Positions 11,801 to 23,126 of a stretch of DNA of 64,000 nucleotides are shown here, piece by piece. Origin of the DNA: Diospyros lotus (taxonomy: Eukaryota; Streptophyta; Magnoliopsida; Ericales; Ebenaceae); NCBI RefSeq assembly GCF_014633365.1, contig NC_068344.1, forward strand, positions 18,119,669 through 18,183,668. Reading direction: 5' to 3'. Both the position numbers and the translations under genes were made by a program. Numbering within the stretch: position 1 is the stretch's first letter; each line of letters starts with the position of its first letter. The notes beneath the pieces were generated by a model. The model did no database searches and was not told where the DNA came from. It saw only the letters and a program-made list of their open reading frames with translations.

Positions 11801-14800
11801 TAATAGTAAGGTAATGGGCCTTAAGTCACCAGGTGAAGCGGTGTAGGTCGCTCACGAGGCAACAAATATTATGGCTCATTTATATCGGACTTTTTACAGG
11901 ACAGTAATTTTTTTTTCACCCCATTGTCAGGCCATGTGCAGGACAATGTCTTATTTTCCCCCTATTGTCGGACTATACACGGGACAATGGGCTTGTTATC
12001 TCCCTCATTGTTGAGCGATAAGCAGGACAATGGGCTTTTAGCTTTCACTTCGTTATCGGGCTATACGCGGGGCAATGAGCTTTTCGTTTTCACTTCCTTG
12101 CCGGGCTGTGAGCAGGGCAACGGGTTTTTAGTTTTCTCCCCGTTGCCGGGCTATGCGCAGGACAATGAACCTTTAGCTTTCACCTCGTTGTCGGGCTATG
12201 AGCGACAATGTCTTATTTTTCCCCTATTGTCGGACTACGCGTGGGACAATGGGCTTGTTATCTCCCTCATTGCCGAGCTATAAGTAAGGCAACAGGCTTT
12301 TAACTTTCTCCCAATTGCTGGGCCAGCGCAAGGCAACGGGTATTCGTTTGAAGATGAACCTTGATGGAATTTGGTGGTTAATAGTAGACGCCATAATGAT
12401 AATTTATTCACAGAAATGAGTACAAGCATTTTGATGTGGTTCAGCTAAATGTGCCTACGACCACAATACAATTTTAGACTCACATTATTACGATTCAAAA
12501 AAAGGGAATAATACAACTTAATCTTACATAGTTTGTTTGGCAATTGATAAAGTCTCTTTACTTTGTTTCCCTTTTGTAGATGCAACATAGCACGTGCGGG
12601 CCTTCCATTGATCCCCTCGGACTTGTCCCACTCCTTGGGGTGTAGGAAATTTCATCAACAGATAGTAGGAAGAGACTACGGCTCTTATGTCGTTGAGCAA
12701 GGGACGACCAAAAATTAGATTGTATACAGTTGATGAGGTTTTAACCACTATATGCAGGCCTGACATGTTGTTCTCTGAGGATCAGAGCCCAACGTGACTA
12801 GCAACTGAATTGAACCAGCCACCGAGATAGGCTCCCCAGAGAAACTATATAAAGGGGAAGAGATATTTTTCAATCGATCTTGTGAAATGTGCATTTGCTC
12901 GAAGCAATTCCAATAAATAAGGTTAACTGAGCTACCGCTGTCTACTAAAATTCTCTCAATTGGGTACTTTGCAATGACAGCTAAGATTACCATCAGGTCA
13001 TCATGTGGAATGATTATATCTCCTATGTCGGCAGGTGTGAACATAATGGGTTCTTCATTTTCTCTAACCTCCATTACCGAATTGACCTGGTAGGCCAAAC
13101 GGGCATAGGCTTTTTGGGAAGATGAGCTATCACCAACCAAGGTTTCACCTCCCGAAATGACATGTACAACCTGATGTGTTGGGTCATTATCTAGAGGGAG
13201 ATTTTTTCTATAGTCGCTTCCTCTCTCTTGCTGTCTTGGATTATGTATTTCTTGTGTTTCAGGCCTCTTTTCCCTTCTTTGTGGCTCCCTATTGTTTTTC
13301 TCTTCTTCTCGTACATATCTTTGTAAGTGCCCTTCCCGGATAAGCATCTCAATTTGATTTTTCAACTCCCTACATTGATCAGTGGAATGACCACGAGTCC
13401 TATGGTATCGACAGTACTCATCCTGATTCTTTCCTATAGGTCGATCCACCTTTTTTGGAAGTCTGATTAGGCTTGATCCTTCTATGGCTGCCAATATGGT
13501 AGATCGAGGTTGGGTGAGTCGGGTATAGTGATTGAACTGGGGCTTGACATCATCCAGTCTTCGAGTCCTCTCTTGTCCCCGATTAAGATCTTCTTCAATA
13601 TCTCGCTCATTTCTTTTCCGCTCCCTGTCTTCATCCTTTGCCACAGTCCTCATAATTACTTCTGTATGGTGTATATATTTATTGGCCTTGACGAACAAAT
13701 CTGCCAAGGATTTTGGTGGGTCTAGAGATAGGGATTCTTAGAAGGAAGTCAGTCGCACCCCTTGGAACATGGCAGACACTGCCATCTCAATCGGTAGGTT
13801 ATGAATCTCAAGCATAGCGTTCCAAAATCTGTCCATATAATGGCGAAGGGTCTCTTTGCTCCCCTGTCGAATGCTAAGAAGGTATGTCGCGTCTTTCTTC
13901 CTCTGGCTGTTAATAATGAATGCTTTGATAAATTCTGTCTTTAGCTGCCCAAATGAGGAAATGGATGCTTCGAGTAAACCATTAAACCAAGCCCGAGTAT
14001 GCTCAACTAGGGTTAACAGGAAAGCCCTACACATTATCTCATCGTCCCATCCATGGAGCATTATCAAAGACTCGTAGTTCTGTATGTGATCGTAAGGATC
14101 ATCCTTGCCAGAGTAAGGAGTTATTTGGGGCATCTTAAACTTCCTTGGCAAGGGATTTTCCATTACTTCGGCCACAAATGGCAACCTCCCTCGTGATTGC
14201 TCTTCTGAAACTGGTAATAATTTATTTCGCTGCAGCACTTGCTCAATCATTTTCTTCATGTCACCTGTTTCTCAAGCACTAAATGTCGTAGGGTTGTCAT
14301 TAAGCTCATCATTCTACTTGGTTACGGGTTTAGAGGAATTTCGATCTCCTTCCATGGGAATGCTAGCCACCGTTTTAGAATATCTTCCCTTTTGAGGGCT
14401 TTGTCTTTTTGTCTTTCGATGATTAATTCCTCATTGATTTCCTCGATGGGAAGAAGTTTGGCTATGAGCCCTTCTTAAGGGAGATATTGGTTGATTGTTT
14501 CGAGAAGGGATAGGTTGAGCATGAGTTTCAGGGGTCGCTTCCCGATAAGAGTCATTCCCTGGTACCTCCTAATGAGCCCTATGGGATGGAGCTGTTTCAG
14601 GAATAAACTTTCTCAATGTGGTTGGGATTTACCCGTGGGGAACTAAGCTTTACAAAATTCCAGCCATTTTGCGAAGAGCTTGCACCTCTTCATCATGTTG
14701 TTGTCGTAAGGACTCATACTCAGCCCAAGGAACTACCGATGGGATATGTATACCTGAGTAGGGTCCTGAAAGTGTGGTGGTAAGGGGCGGCACCTAAAGT

Positions 14801-17800
14801 TGAACCCCCAATGGATGAGAAGGCCCTGGAAGGGGTGGCTGCTGATGAGTGAGGGATGGGTGACCCTCACAATGGGATTGATGGATGAGGGGTGGTTGGC
14901 CCCCATGGATGAGGGGTGGTTAGCCCCCATGGATGAGGGGTAGCTGATCTTCATGAGTAGATTGATGTTGTTCTTCCACCCGAGAGAGGGTATCTTGTTA
15001 AGGTGATTGTCCACCACGAGAAAGAGTTTGTCGACCGTTTCAAGTTTGTGCCATGGTGAATGAAGGTTTCTTGGCCTTTTGTTCATTTTCTCACAGACGA
15101 CGCCAATTGTTCTTACACGGTTACAATAATAAATTTGTAAAAGGGGAAACTGCTGATGGATGACCCTCGTGTGACTGATCCGAGCGATGGATGACTCTCG
15201 TGTGGTATATCTGAGCGATGGATGACTCACTCGGGGGATGGATGACTCATTCGGGCCATGGGTGACGTGTGGATTGTCCAAATGATGAGTAATTATCGGG
15301 AGAGATGGGTGAGTCTCCCGAGGTGGAGTGACAGCGATGGATGAGTCTCCCAGGGGGTCACGACAGCGATGGATGAGTCTCTCAAGGGTCACGGCAGCGA
15401 TGGATGAGTCTCTCGAGGGTCACAGTAGCGATGGGTGAGTCCCTTCGCTAGTTTGAGAACGATGGATGAATCTCTCGGGGGTCACGGCAGCGATGGGTGA
15501 CCTATTGGAAAGAAAATCGATTAGGGGAGCGGGTGAGAATCCTCGCGTGGACCCTCCGATGCTTAAGTTAGTCCCTCGCAGAAGTGAAATGCTTGAAGAC
15601 AAAAAGTAAATACGAGAGTGAGGTTGCATACCAAATGAGGGAAAATACCCCTATTTATAGCGATGGGAGGGGCATCTATGTGTCGTGTGACCCATTTTTC
15701 TCGGCAGGCATATCAGAGGCGATTTTGACCAAGTCTTGCGGGTTATCGGCGCGAGGGTGCATGGCTAAGCGCTCACACGAGCATATGCGGGTGCGCACGC
15801 ATTAGGCACCATCGAGTGACCTCTCTCGGGGGTGTGAGAATACCCCTGAGAGAGGTCTCTCGGGGTTGGAGCCCTCTTAGCCACGTTGTTGCGTGACTAA
15901 TACCCCCGAGAGAGGTCTCTCGGGGGTGGGGGGTGAAGGTTCCCCCATATCTTTAGCCACGCTGCTGCGTGGCAGAGAGGGGAGCGGCCACATTGTGTGG
16001 CTGCTTCCGTGCAACCTGGGGGGGGGGGGGGCTCTTGGCCACATGAAACGGCCATGCATGGGGGTCCCCTCCTAATTGCATGAAGCAGCCAGCTAGGCTG
16101 CATGGAACAGCTAGCCGGCTGCATGATCTTCTGCCACGTGGCAGCTCCTAGGGCTGCCACGTGGTTCTTTTTCTTCTTAGACTTTAGTAGGCATAACAGC
16201 ATTGAAAACACAACACAAGCCCCACAATTATTATTTCGGTCGCTTTGTTTTTAGGTGTAAGACTTTCTAGATTCACCACTAAATAGCAATAAAGAAACAT
16301 CCAACTTTTTTTTATGTCAATCTAACTCTTCAATCTATTTTAAGAATCTCTTCATCTTCTCAAAATACCTTAACAATCTTGAGTGACGTCTAACAGTATA
16401 TCAAGATAATCTAAAAAACAATAAATTTAATTCAAAGTGAACCAATTTCGTTGACAATTATCATGCAATTCAATTATTTCATCACTAATATCTCCACCAA
16501 GTAAGAGCTATGAACTAATCAAACTCACTAACTCAATACTATGTGATAGATTTTAGTTGATATGACAAGATGATATATTGAAAATGCCTTTCCAATCATT
16601 CATGCTTTGGCTAAAAACTTCTATCACATACCAACATAAGATCACGTAGGACATTCACCTCATATGGAAGGTAATGAATCATATATTTGCAAACACTTGC
16701 CTTCATATATCAATCGATGAGATCACACAGTGAACATTTTCACTATGCAATTGGATGGTATGCATCACCAGCAAATCTCACACACACCAATACATAAGAA
16801 AATTGTGTTACTTCAATTTAAAGGATAGTTACACAATCGCAACTGATAATAAATTATTAATCCTTTTATGCATTTGATTTGTTATCAACATCACGTTCAA
16901 TGTAGGGGTGTGCAAATAGTTGGTTCGGTTACCGAATCGACCAAAGTCCACTAACTGAATTAACCGAATCGAGAGAAAAAATCGAGATGAACTAACCAAT
17001 TAACCCAAATAACATAACTAACCGATAATTGAAAAAATAGATAGTAAACTGTATAAATTGAATCAAAAATTGAAATCTGAACTAGCAGATCGACAAAACA
17101 AAAAACTAAAAATTGAAAACCGATAGAGAAGGTTCTAAAAATAGAAGAAAAACTGCACCAACTCCATCAAACTAACATTTGTACACCCCTAAAATTGGAA
17201 ACAAAAACAAAAAGAGACATAACAATATATAACAAAAATTATTGAATGAAACATAACAACATATATATATATATATAGGATACAATTGAGCGTGGAGAAA
17301 ATTAAATTTAGTGGCTTAGTAATCTGTAACATGCTGATGGCTATCCTAAATTGAGAGAACCTGATGAATTTAACACCATGTATAACATAAACTATTGAAT
17401 GGCGGTTCCCAAAAGCAATTGAATTCTCAATTCGAGACCTACTGGAATCTTTGTAGTTAACTACCAGCTTATTGCACGTACAAAATAACAAAAGAACCAA
17501 CCAATAGCAATATGATGGTAATGCTCACCGAAGCATAATTCTTTCCCTGGCACCTTTTAGTCTACGTCTCTCAAAATCAAGATCACACATTGCAGCATTG
17601 ATTTCAAGTTCAAGTGCAAAAACCTTAGCCCAAGCTTCTTCCCGAGCTGCCTGCTACCAACATCAAGAAAGAAACCTCAGTTCATTTTGAAGGAGCTTGA
17701 AAAATGTCTAAAAGAATTTCAATGCCTCGAATGCTAAGTGTCCTGACCTCCACCATCTTAAGATAAGATAATCAATATTTATCTAGTAATTACAATTCAA

Positions 17801-20231
17801 CTCACTCCTGGACGGGCTAAATAATGGGAGAATCAACTAATTCTCACGATAGGCTTGGTTATTTTTATCATTGTCCTAATCAAGAAAGATATAAAAAGAT
17901 CTCAAGCAATAAGTTAAATGTACGAAATTCATTACAATTCTCATAATTTTCATTTATCTGAATCTCTTATTGAATTAAACATTAGAGTGGCTTTATCTTG
18001 GCCGAGTCCTGGAGTAGTTATTTTTCTCTTGTTTTATGTCCATGCAAGCAATTCAATTGGCCATCGATCTTTGTGTCATCACTAATAATCGCAGGGGTTT
18101 AGCTGCATAGAACCGCTGTGCTATAGGGTTTGATTGAATGGGGAGGCAGAGCTAGTTGCAACTCCATGGACGTTGGAGGCAAAAAAGTGGGGCAGGGAGG
18201 TAAAAAAGAGATGTGAGGTGAGAAAGAGAGCAAAAAATCAGATCCAGAAAGTCCACCAAAATTCATCAATTAAATGGTCTTGCATAAGAAATTGAAGAGA
18301 TTGGAAGGAAAACTGAATATTGCCTTTGATTTCTAACAGAAAAAGGATTGGGGTTCACCATCTCTGTCCCTGCTCCTTCCTCTTAGGCCAATCTTTCCCT
18401 GTCTTATATCCCTCTTTCTCCACTCTACCTCCCTCTCCTTCACTCCCGTCAATGACGGTTCGATGAGGTTCAGTTGTAGAACCCTTGATGGCAGGCGGTA
18501 GCTGGCTGGCTGGCAGGCAATGCTGACCAATCGCCACCTGTTTATTTTTTAAATAAATATATACATTAAAATCATTATTTGTATGTATATTTGGTAATTA
18601 AAATATTTTTGGAAAATATAATTTTATTATAATAAACTATATTTTTTTGAAAATATTTTTGTATATGCGTGCATGTAGTAGTCTGTTGGGTAGATTTTGA
18701 TGACAGTTCCCTGACTTGAATATGTTTATTTTTCCTGTACAGTTAAGCTGAGAATGAGATTGCAGGCAATGTTATGGAAGGTTGCTGAAATATTTGGTAA
18801 TAATCCGCATGAAGATAAGAAAATCTTTAAGATTTTGTTTGGATTTTGGAATTTAGAAATTTAAATTCTAAATTCACATATAAATACACACACACGCACA
18901 CATTTTATATTGTAAAGTTGTAAATTTGATCACTGTCAGTGCCGCAAATCAAGCGTGTTCGAGAGAAGAAACAAGAAAATCAGTATGCTGTTGAGCTTGT
19001 CAAGCTTCTTTGCACGGAAGTGGGGAAGCTGGATCACTTGAAAGCTTTCGACATGCTTAAGGTGCCACTAGCCACGTCAGCGTGCGTGGGTATCCGAGAA
19101 GTCGTCGAAGAAATTCTGCACACGATTCCAGGTTCAACTCGTCTAAGATTAGAAGACAAATCTGTCTTCCAACTGGCAGTTTTGTACCGTCGCGAACAAG
19201 TCTTCAACCTCATCTACCAGTATGTGGGATCAACATTTACACAATTATCGCAGTCGGATATAATGGGAAACAATGGCCTCCACATGGCTGGATATTTGTA
19301 TCCTCAACAGCTACTCAACCTGCGATCTGGTGCTGCTGGGGCAGCCTTTCAAATGCAACTCGAATTACAATGGTTTAAGGTACTTCTTCTCCTCAGTTGC
19401 AAAAATGTGTTTTCTATAATTGGATCAAACAAATCACATGCAAATCAAGCAAAAAGACAGAATAATCTAAATTGTATTCACAATATATAACTTATTAATC
19501 AATAAATGACATATATGACTGAATCTTGTCAACTTAGGGGTGTTACACAATATGATTATGCTGAGTGTGAAGTCTTTAATTTTGATCTAATCCCAAAATC
19601 ACTGGATCTTGTACAGGAGGTTGAAAAATTTGTTCTACCACAAGCCAAAGAAGAGAGAAATTATCTCGGACAAACACCTGCAGAGGCCTTCACCGAAACA
19701 CACAAGATCTTGGTGAAAGAAGGAGAGCAGTGGATGAAAGATGCTGCCAATTCATGCACAATTGTAGCTGCGCTTGTGGCCACCGTCGCCTTTGCAGCTG
19801 CCATCACTGTGCCAGGTGGAAACAACGGTGTCACTGGGCAACCACTTTTCTCCAAAGAAACAGCCTTTGCAATCTTTGCCATCGCTGATGCCCTGGCTCT
19901 TTTCTCCTCCACTTCCTCTTTGTTAATGTTCTTGTCTATTCTCACTTCTCGTTATGCCGAAGAGGATTTTCTATATGCATTGCCCAATAGACTAATCATC
20001 GGCCTTATAACCCTCTTCCTCTCCATATTATCCATGATGGCAGCCTTTGTCTCCACTCTTTATCTTGTTTTTGCAGCTAAAGACACGTGGATTCTCATTC
20101 CTGTAGTCGTATTGGCCTGTCTACCTGTTACTTTGTTTGTATCATTGCAATTTCCCCTTCTCATTGATATGATCAAATCCACATATGGTCCAGGAATTTT
20201 TGGTAAGCAAAGCAACCGTTTCATCACATAG
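5852..20231 (+). CDS. Gene A: gag-like + ankyrin + PGG membrane protein (ITN1/ACD6-like)
   Basis: Seven exons: 5852-6293, 6566-7087, 8419-8556, 8842-8931, 18743-18796, 18940-19379 and 19617-20231. All junctions are GT-AG. Introns 1-5 are phase 1 and intron 6 is phase 0. They join to 766 residues with no stop. Residues about 1-147 are serine-rich and then copia-gag-like (KLSGTNYFVW, later AIWRVLEDTF). Residues about 148-321 hold ankyrin repeats (PLYQAVQEGDWERVKKFL, TVLHKAVAAGNIEAAKMLV, VPLRTAARRANREMVSYL). Residues 416-562 carry further ankyrin units (FQLAVLYRREQVFNLIY, GNNGLHMAGYL). Exon 7 begins with an amphipathic stretch, then four hydrophobic helices with PGG at 628-630. Family members sit in the plasma membrane and act in defence, cell death or salt/ABA signalling; the role here is inferred. 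Exon 3 has lost the usual ALHVLARK ankyrin core. The start was chosen because it is shared with gene B. Intron 4 is 9.8 kb because of a transposon-bearing block. Confidence 0.87.
9738..10708 (-). repeat. 3' LTR of the gag-only element
   Basis: 971 bp, TGTT...AACA ends on the plus strand. It shares long stretches with 15108-16198 but lacks an extra block of about 90 bp found there. It contains a minisatellite of about 31-bp units. Confidence 0.85.
9784..10110. repeat. LTR minisatellite, units of about 31 bp (also at 15150-15510)
   Basis: Imperfect copies of GATGGATGAGTCTCTCGGGG followed by a GTCACGGCAG-like tail recur about nine times in each LTR. Unit number is similar in both LTRs, so the array predates insertion. 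Confidence 0.8.
11692..12346. repeat. Tandem array of about 13 hairpin units in the gag-only element
   Basis: Units of 40-46 bp each contain a short inverted repeat such as ATTGTC...GACAAT or TTGCC...GGCAA around a GGGCTATG-CG-like loop, separated by pyrimidine-rich linkers. Degenerate units continue left to about 11340. Within 11692-12346 one stem position alternates between C:G and T:A in a matched way. A two-unit block (about 11920-12004) recurs at 12184-12266. One frame is open across part of the array on the plus strand and would give a roughly 20-residue repeat, but it is more likely noncoding. Confidence 0.75.
12524..14259 (-). pseudogene. gag-protease of the non-autonomous gypsy element
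   Basis: The minus strand reads a gag core at 14259-13738 (PLPRKFKMP, TPYSGKDDPYDH, ARAWFNGL, QGSKETLRHYMDRFW). After one in-frame TAA it continues at 13707-12748 with a knuckle (CRYHRTRGHSTDQC), a charged linker and a protease site (LVDSGSSVNLIY). A frameshift near 12760 leads to the protease end (NLIFGRPLLND) at 12766-12524. Upstream, the first ATG (about 15052, MAQT) meets a stop at codon 5 and the N-terminal part is broken. The protease DSG is intact. Function in the live element: particle formation and polyprotein cleavage. No pol follows. Confidence 0.8.
15108..16198 (-). repeat. 5' LTR of the gag-only element
   Basis: 1091 bp, partner of 9738-10708. It carries a local duplication around the motif GAGAGAGGTCTCTC, giving three near-copies of one segment between about 15815 and 15960, where the other LTR has a single copy. 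Confidence 0.85.
15903..15926. repeat. Near-perfect palindrome in the 5' LTR
   Basis: Arms CCCCCGAGAGA and TCTCTCGGGGG (11 bp each) are separated by GG. Related half-palindromes lie at about 15815-15870, so the structure probably drove the local duplication. Confidence 0.85.
16905..17189. mobile_element. MITE with GGGGTGT(G/A)CAAAT termini
   Basis: 285 bp with 13-bp terminal inverted repeats (GGGGTGTGCAAAT and the complement of ATTTGTACACCCC; one mismatch) and flanking TA dinucleotides (16903-16904, 17190-17191). The interior repeats AACCGAATCG-like words common in plant MITEs. A TA duplication would fit Tc1/mariner (Stowaway), but the family is not certain. Confidence 0.6.
17529..17653 (-). 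pseudogene. Isolated coiled-coil exon fragment
   Basis: On the minus strand a pyrimidine-tract acceptor (TAGCAG) precedes an open stretch reading QAAREEAWAKVFALELEIN, then AAMCDLDFERRRLKGARERI and MLR. It ends at a good donor (CG|GTGAGC). The heptad-like, charged composition is that of a coiled coil. I have a weak memory of a similar segment in plant FHA-domain proteins. No neighbouring exon was found, so this is probably a captured or left-over gene piece inside the intron block. Confidence 0.4.
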
Positions 20232-20363
20232 ACAAAGTTGAAGGCTTTAGAGAGTATTGATGTGTGTAATAACTTGGTATATGTTGAACCCTTTTTAAGT
20301 ATTGGGGCACTCTCAAATGTTAAAATATATTGGGGTTGTATTCTTATTGTCAATGGAGTGCTC

Positions 20364-20369
20364 AATAAA
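20364..20369 (+). promoter_or_regulatory. Poly(A) signal of gene A
   Basis: AATAAA lies 133 bases after the stop codon, in a stretch conserved with gene B (31872-31877). Confidence 0.5.
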
Positions 20370-22938
20370 TTCCGTAGAGTTATGGAGATGTGAAAATTTT
20401 ACTCATGCTGATAGTTGAAAGAATATTCAATATTGACAACTAAATAGAACTCTTATTTGCTCCGTTGTACTCATTTTGCACATATCATGTTAGAAGAATA
20501 ACCTGTGATGCTAGGTTGCCACGTGATTCCAGTGCCTTTACCATTGTTGGGGGTCTTTCATGGAAATTTGTCCTGGGAATACAATGGAGTTGGATTTTCT
20601 ATAAGGGATTATATGCCATTCTTATTATGAACCATCTTCGACTAGATAAGGGTCCACTTAGGAATCGAACTCCATTAACTCTTTTTTGGTTGTACTCGAA
20701 CAACTCTTTTTTGGTTGTTAGTTTAACTTGGCCTATTTTGATTCCAATTTTGATTCCAATGTTTAGGGGTGGTTCAAAGTTCACTTAGTATATGAAAATT
20801 AATCTAGTCTCAAATTAGTCAGACTTCAATTTAGTTCTCAATTCACTTATAGGCGTCAATTGGTTTTCGGTTCGGTACGAAACGCGTCTAAGATCGAAAA
20901 CTAATTACAATTAATATAATATTATTATTTGTTAATAATATGGATGTAATATATATAATATGTTAAATTTAAAAAAATTAAATAGGTAATGTAATATATG
21001 CATACTTTTTTTGGAGTGTTATATAGAAATATAAAAAAAATATTTATGACCAGACCATTCCAGTCTTAAATCTAACAGTTTTAAGAATCTTAATCTCAAT
21101 CTGATTTGGTTTATGACTGATCTGGACCAAATGAACACCCATCTCAATTCATGAATATTAAATATTTTATATTTATATTTAATTAAAATTTTAAATATTA
21201 ACCTAGTAAAAAAGAAAGTAGATTTTATTATGAATAAATTTAAGTTAATTGACTTGGACTCCTTTTCTTAAACCATTTTCTTATCTTTTAATTTTATATC
21301 CATCCAATGTTTGTTTTTTCAATTGAATATATATGTATTGCTTGTGCATTAAGAAAAAAAGGGGTGAAAACCAATCACTTCACTCTCTCTCCCTCTCTCA
21401 TCTCTTCATTCATTCATTCAGTCGTTTAGTCTCTCTCTATATATATCTTTCTTTATCTTATATTTAAAAAAAAAATCAAATTTCTCTTTAATTTTATAAC
21501 ATTTTATCTCATTTTAAGTGTTCGACAATTATTAATTTAAGTATTTTTTAGTTGGCTCGCAATAAGTTAGAATTTACATCAGTAGATCGTGGGTTCGATT
21601 CCTCTATTTTTTAATTTTTTATTTTAAGAAATTTTTTTTAAAAAATAAAAAAAATTTATTTTTAAAAATCTCAAAACAGACAATAAAAAATATAAAATTT
21701 AAAATAAATTTAAAATTTTAAAAAAAAATACAAAGATAACGTCATCTTAGTTTAACATGTACAAAACCTTTTACTCCAATAATATAACCAAAACTTTATT
21801 AAAGTTACATATTTAAGATAACCACGATCAAAATCAAGTCAATGCACGTGATACCTAAGGTTTGACAAAACGACGGAGACACCCTTAACGTATAAGAATG
21901 GCATGCAAACGTCTCTATCCTAAGATTAAATAGATCATACATCACTTTCCCCCTTCTGTAAATGAATGACAGTCAATTTTTTACTAATACCAAAAATACC
22001 CGTCTTCTCTTTCTCTCCCCCACACATCTTTCTTCTTCTTCTTCTTATATAATTATATAGAGATAAAAATATAAAAAAGTAAAAACGAAATGATAACACT
22101 ACTAGCCAACCATCACCAGCGAAAAGGGAACCCCATCTAGGTTAATCGAAGCGTCCATTAAAATCGAATGAGCCTAAATCTGGGCCCTTTGGGTTTGAAA
22201 AAGGAATCCAAAGAAAGAGAAGCATTCCTTACTATAATGGATAAATTCTAACTGTCGCGAACTTTTCCTCCCCCTTCTTTATTCTCTTGTTGTTGTCGGA
22301 CAACGAATCAAAGAGTTCATCTTTGCAGATTGAAAATCAAAACTCACTAAGGTAGCTAGAGAAGATAAAGGTAGACATCACTGGGCAAGAGCGGTTGGCG
22401 TCGACAAAGAGAATTGATTGATTTTCGTAGGAAGAGGAGGGGGAAATAAAAAAGAATGAGTGAGGATATATAGTTTAAAAATGAGTGTAAAATGGTCTGT
22501 TTGTACGAGTAGAAGTAAGCAATAGAGAGGTTTTTGTCATTTTTGATATCTCAAAAATGTCGATGTCCCAATTTTATAACAAGGCTTCAATCGTGCAGAG
22601 AGTAAATTTATTGAAACGAACTTTTTGATCAAATCATTATGGAACAAATTAACCTTGCTTTTTTTTGTTGGCTAGGTCACATATAAACCTTGTATTATAG
22701 GGCTTGATCAACACAAAAATGGTTGCTGTTGACTGCTGTTGTGGTTGGTGATTAAACTGCTTGCTCTAAGACTAAGAACACATAATAATACAAAGGGTGC
22801 GTGCGTGATTCATGTGGTAGTTGTGGAAGAATCTCTATGCATACATAATACAGCTTGTAGAAATCACATCCCCATTGCTGGCGAAGGAAAGCGGAGGAAG
22901 CTTTCGCTTCCGCTCTCTGATGGACCAAATTAGCCCAC

Positions 22939-23110
22939 GCAGGGATAGGCATGTGCCTAGGGTCTCAAAATGATCAAAGCCATTAAAATGAAATAATTAT
23001 TTTAATTTTATTATTAAAATAAAATTAATAAATTTTTAATTTTTTATTAAGGAATTGGGCCCTAAATTAATAATAATGACCTAAGGCCCCAACCCCTTGA
23101 GCCGAACCTG
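22939..23110. mobile_element. Small hAT-like insertion upstream of gene B
   Basis: 172 bp flanked by the direct repeat AGCCCAC (22932-22938, 23111-23117), with CAGGG...CCTG-type ends. The gene A locus has the uninterrupted site (TTAGCCCACCAAGC, near 5675), so the insertion postdates the duplication. Confidence 0.65.
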
Positions 23111-23126
23111 AGCCCACCAAGCTATA

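Larger units (their letters stand above)
9738..16198 (-). mobile_element. Non-autonomous gypsy LTR element with gag-protease only
   Basis: Two similar LTRs (9738-10708 and 15108-16198) flank 4.4 kb. Near-matching target duplications lie outside them (GCATC at 9733-9737, GCATT at 16199-16203). The internal region, read on the minus strand, encodes gag and an aspartic protease, but no reverse transcriptase, RNase H or integrase. Inside the 5' LTR junction (right side) a primer-site-like TGGCGTCGTCTGTGAG is seen. The space usually held by pol carries a hairpin-repeat array (11692-12346). The gag style (C-x2-H-x4-H-x4-C knuckle) is Tat-like. It must borrow enzymes from a full element. Confidence 0.8.
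9348..18326. other. Block in gene A intron 4 that is absent from gene B
   Basis: Intron 4 of gene B reads straight through CCAAAGCTTTGATTTC near 29800. In gene A the same sequence is split between 9347 and 18326. The block of about 9 kb contains the gag-only LTR element (9738-16198), a MITE (16905-17189), an exon-like fragment (17529-17653) and unassigned AT-rich sequence (9348-9737, 16204-16904, 17660-18326). It is either an insertion in A or a deletion in B; the junction shows only 2-bp microhomology. Confidence 0.75.
4098..21548 (+). repeat. Tandem segmental duplication, unit A
   Basis: Colinear with 21744-32925. Matching landmarks include the upstream block at 4098-4600 against 21744-22260, the seven exons, the introns, the poly(A) signal, and the 3' flank 20232-21548 against 31723-32925. 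Unit A is longer mainly because of a 9-kb block in intron 4. The spacer to unit B is about 195 bp. Confidence 0.85.

Noticed and set aside
11924..12283. Open frame of 119 codons over the hairpin array, with a repeated LSGY-GN-like unit
   Set aside because: The repeat at the protein level only reflects the tandem DNA units; the frame runs antisense to gag and has no start context or conserved domain.
11340..12346. Regular short repeats that could be taken for a CRISPR array
   Set aside because: Units are imperfect, spacers are repeats themselves, and the DNA is plainly plant retrotransposon.
21550..21610. tRNA-like text with a GGGTTCGATTCC B-box
   Set aside because: No matching A-box spacing or cloverleaf could be built; a chance or very decayed SINE fragment at best.
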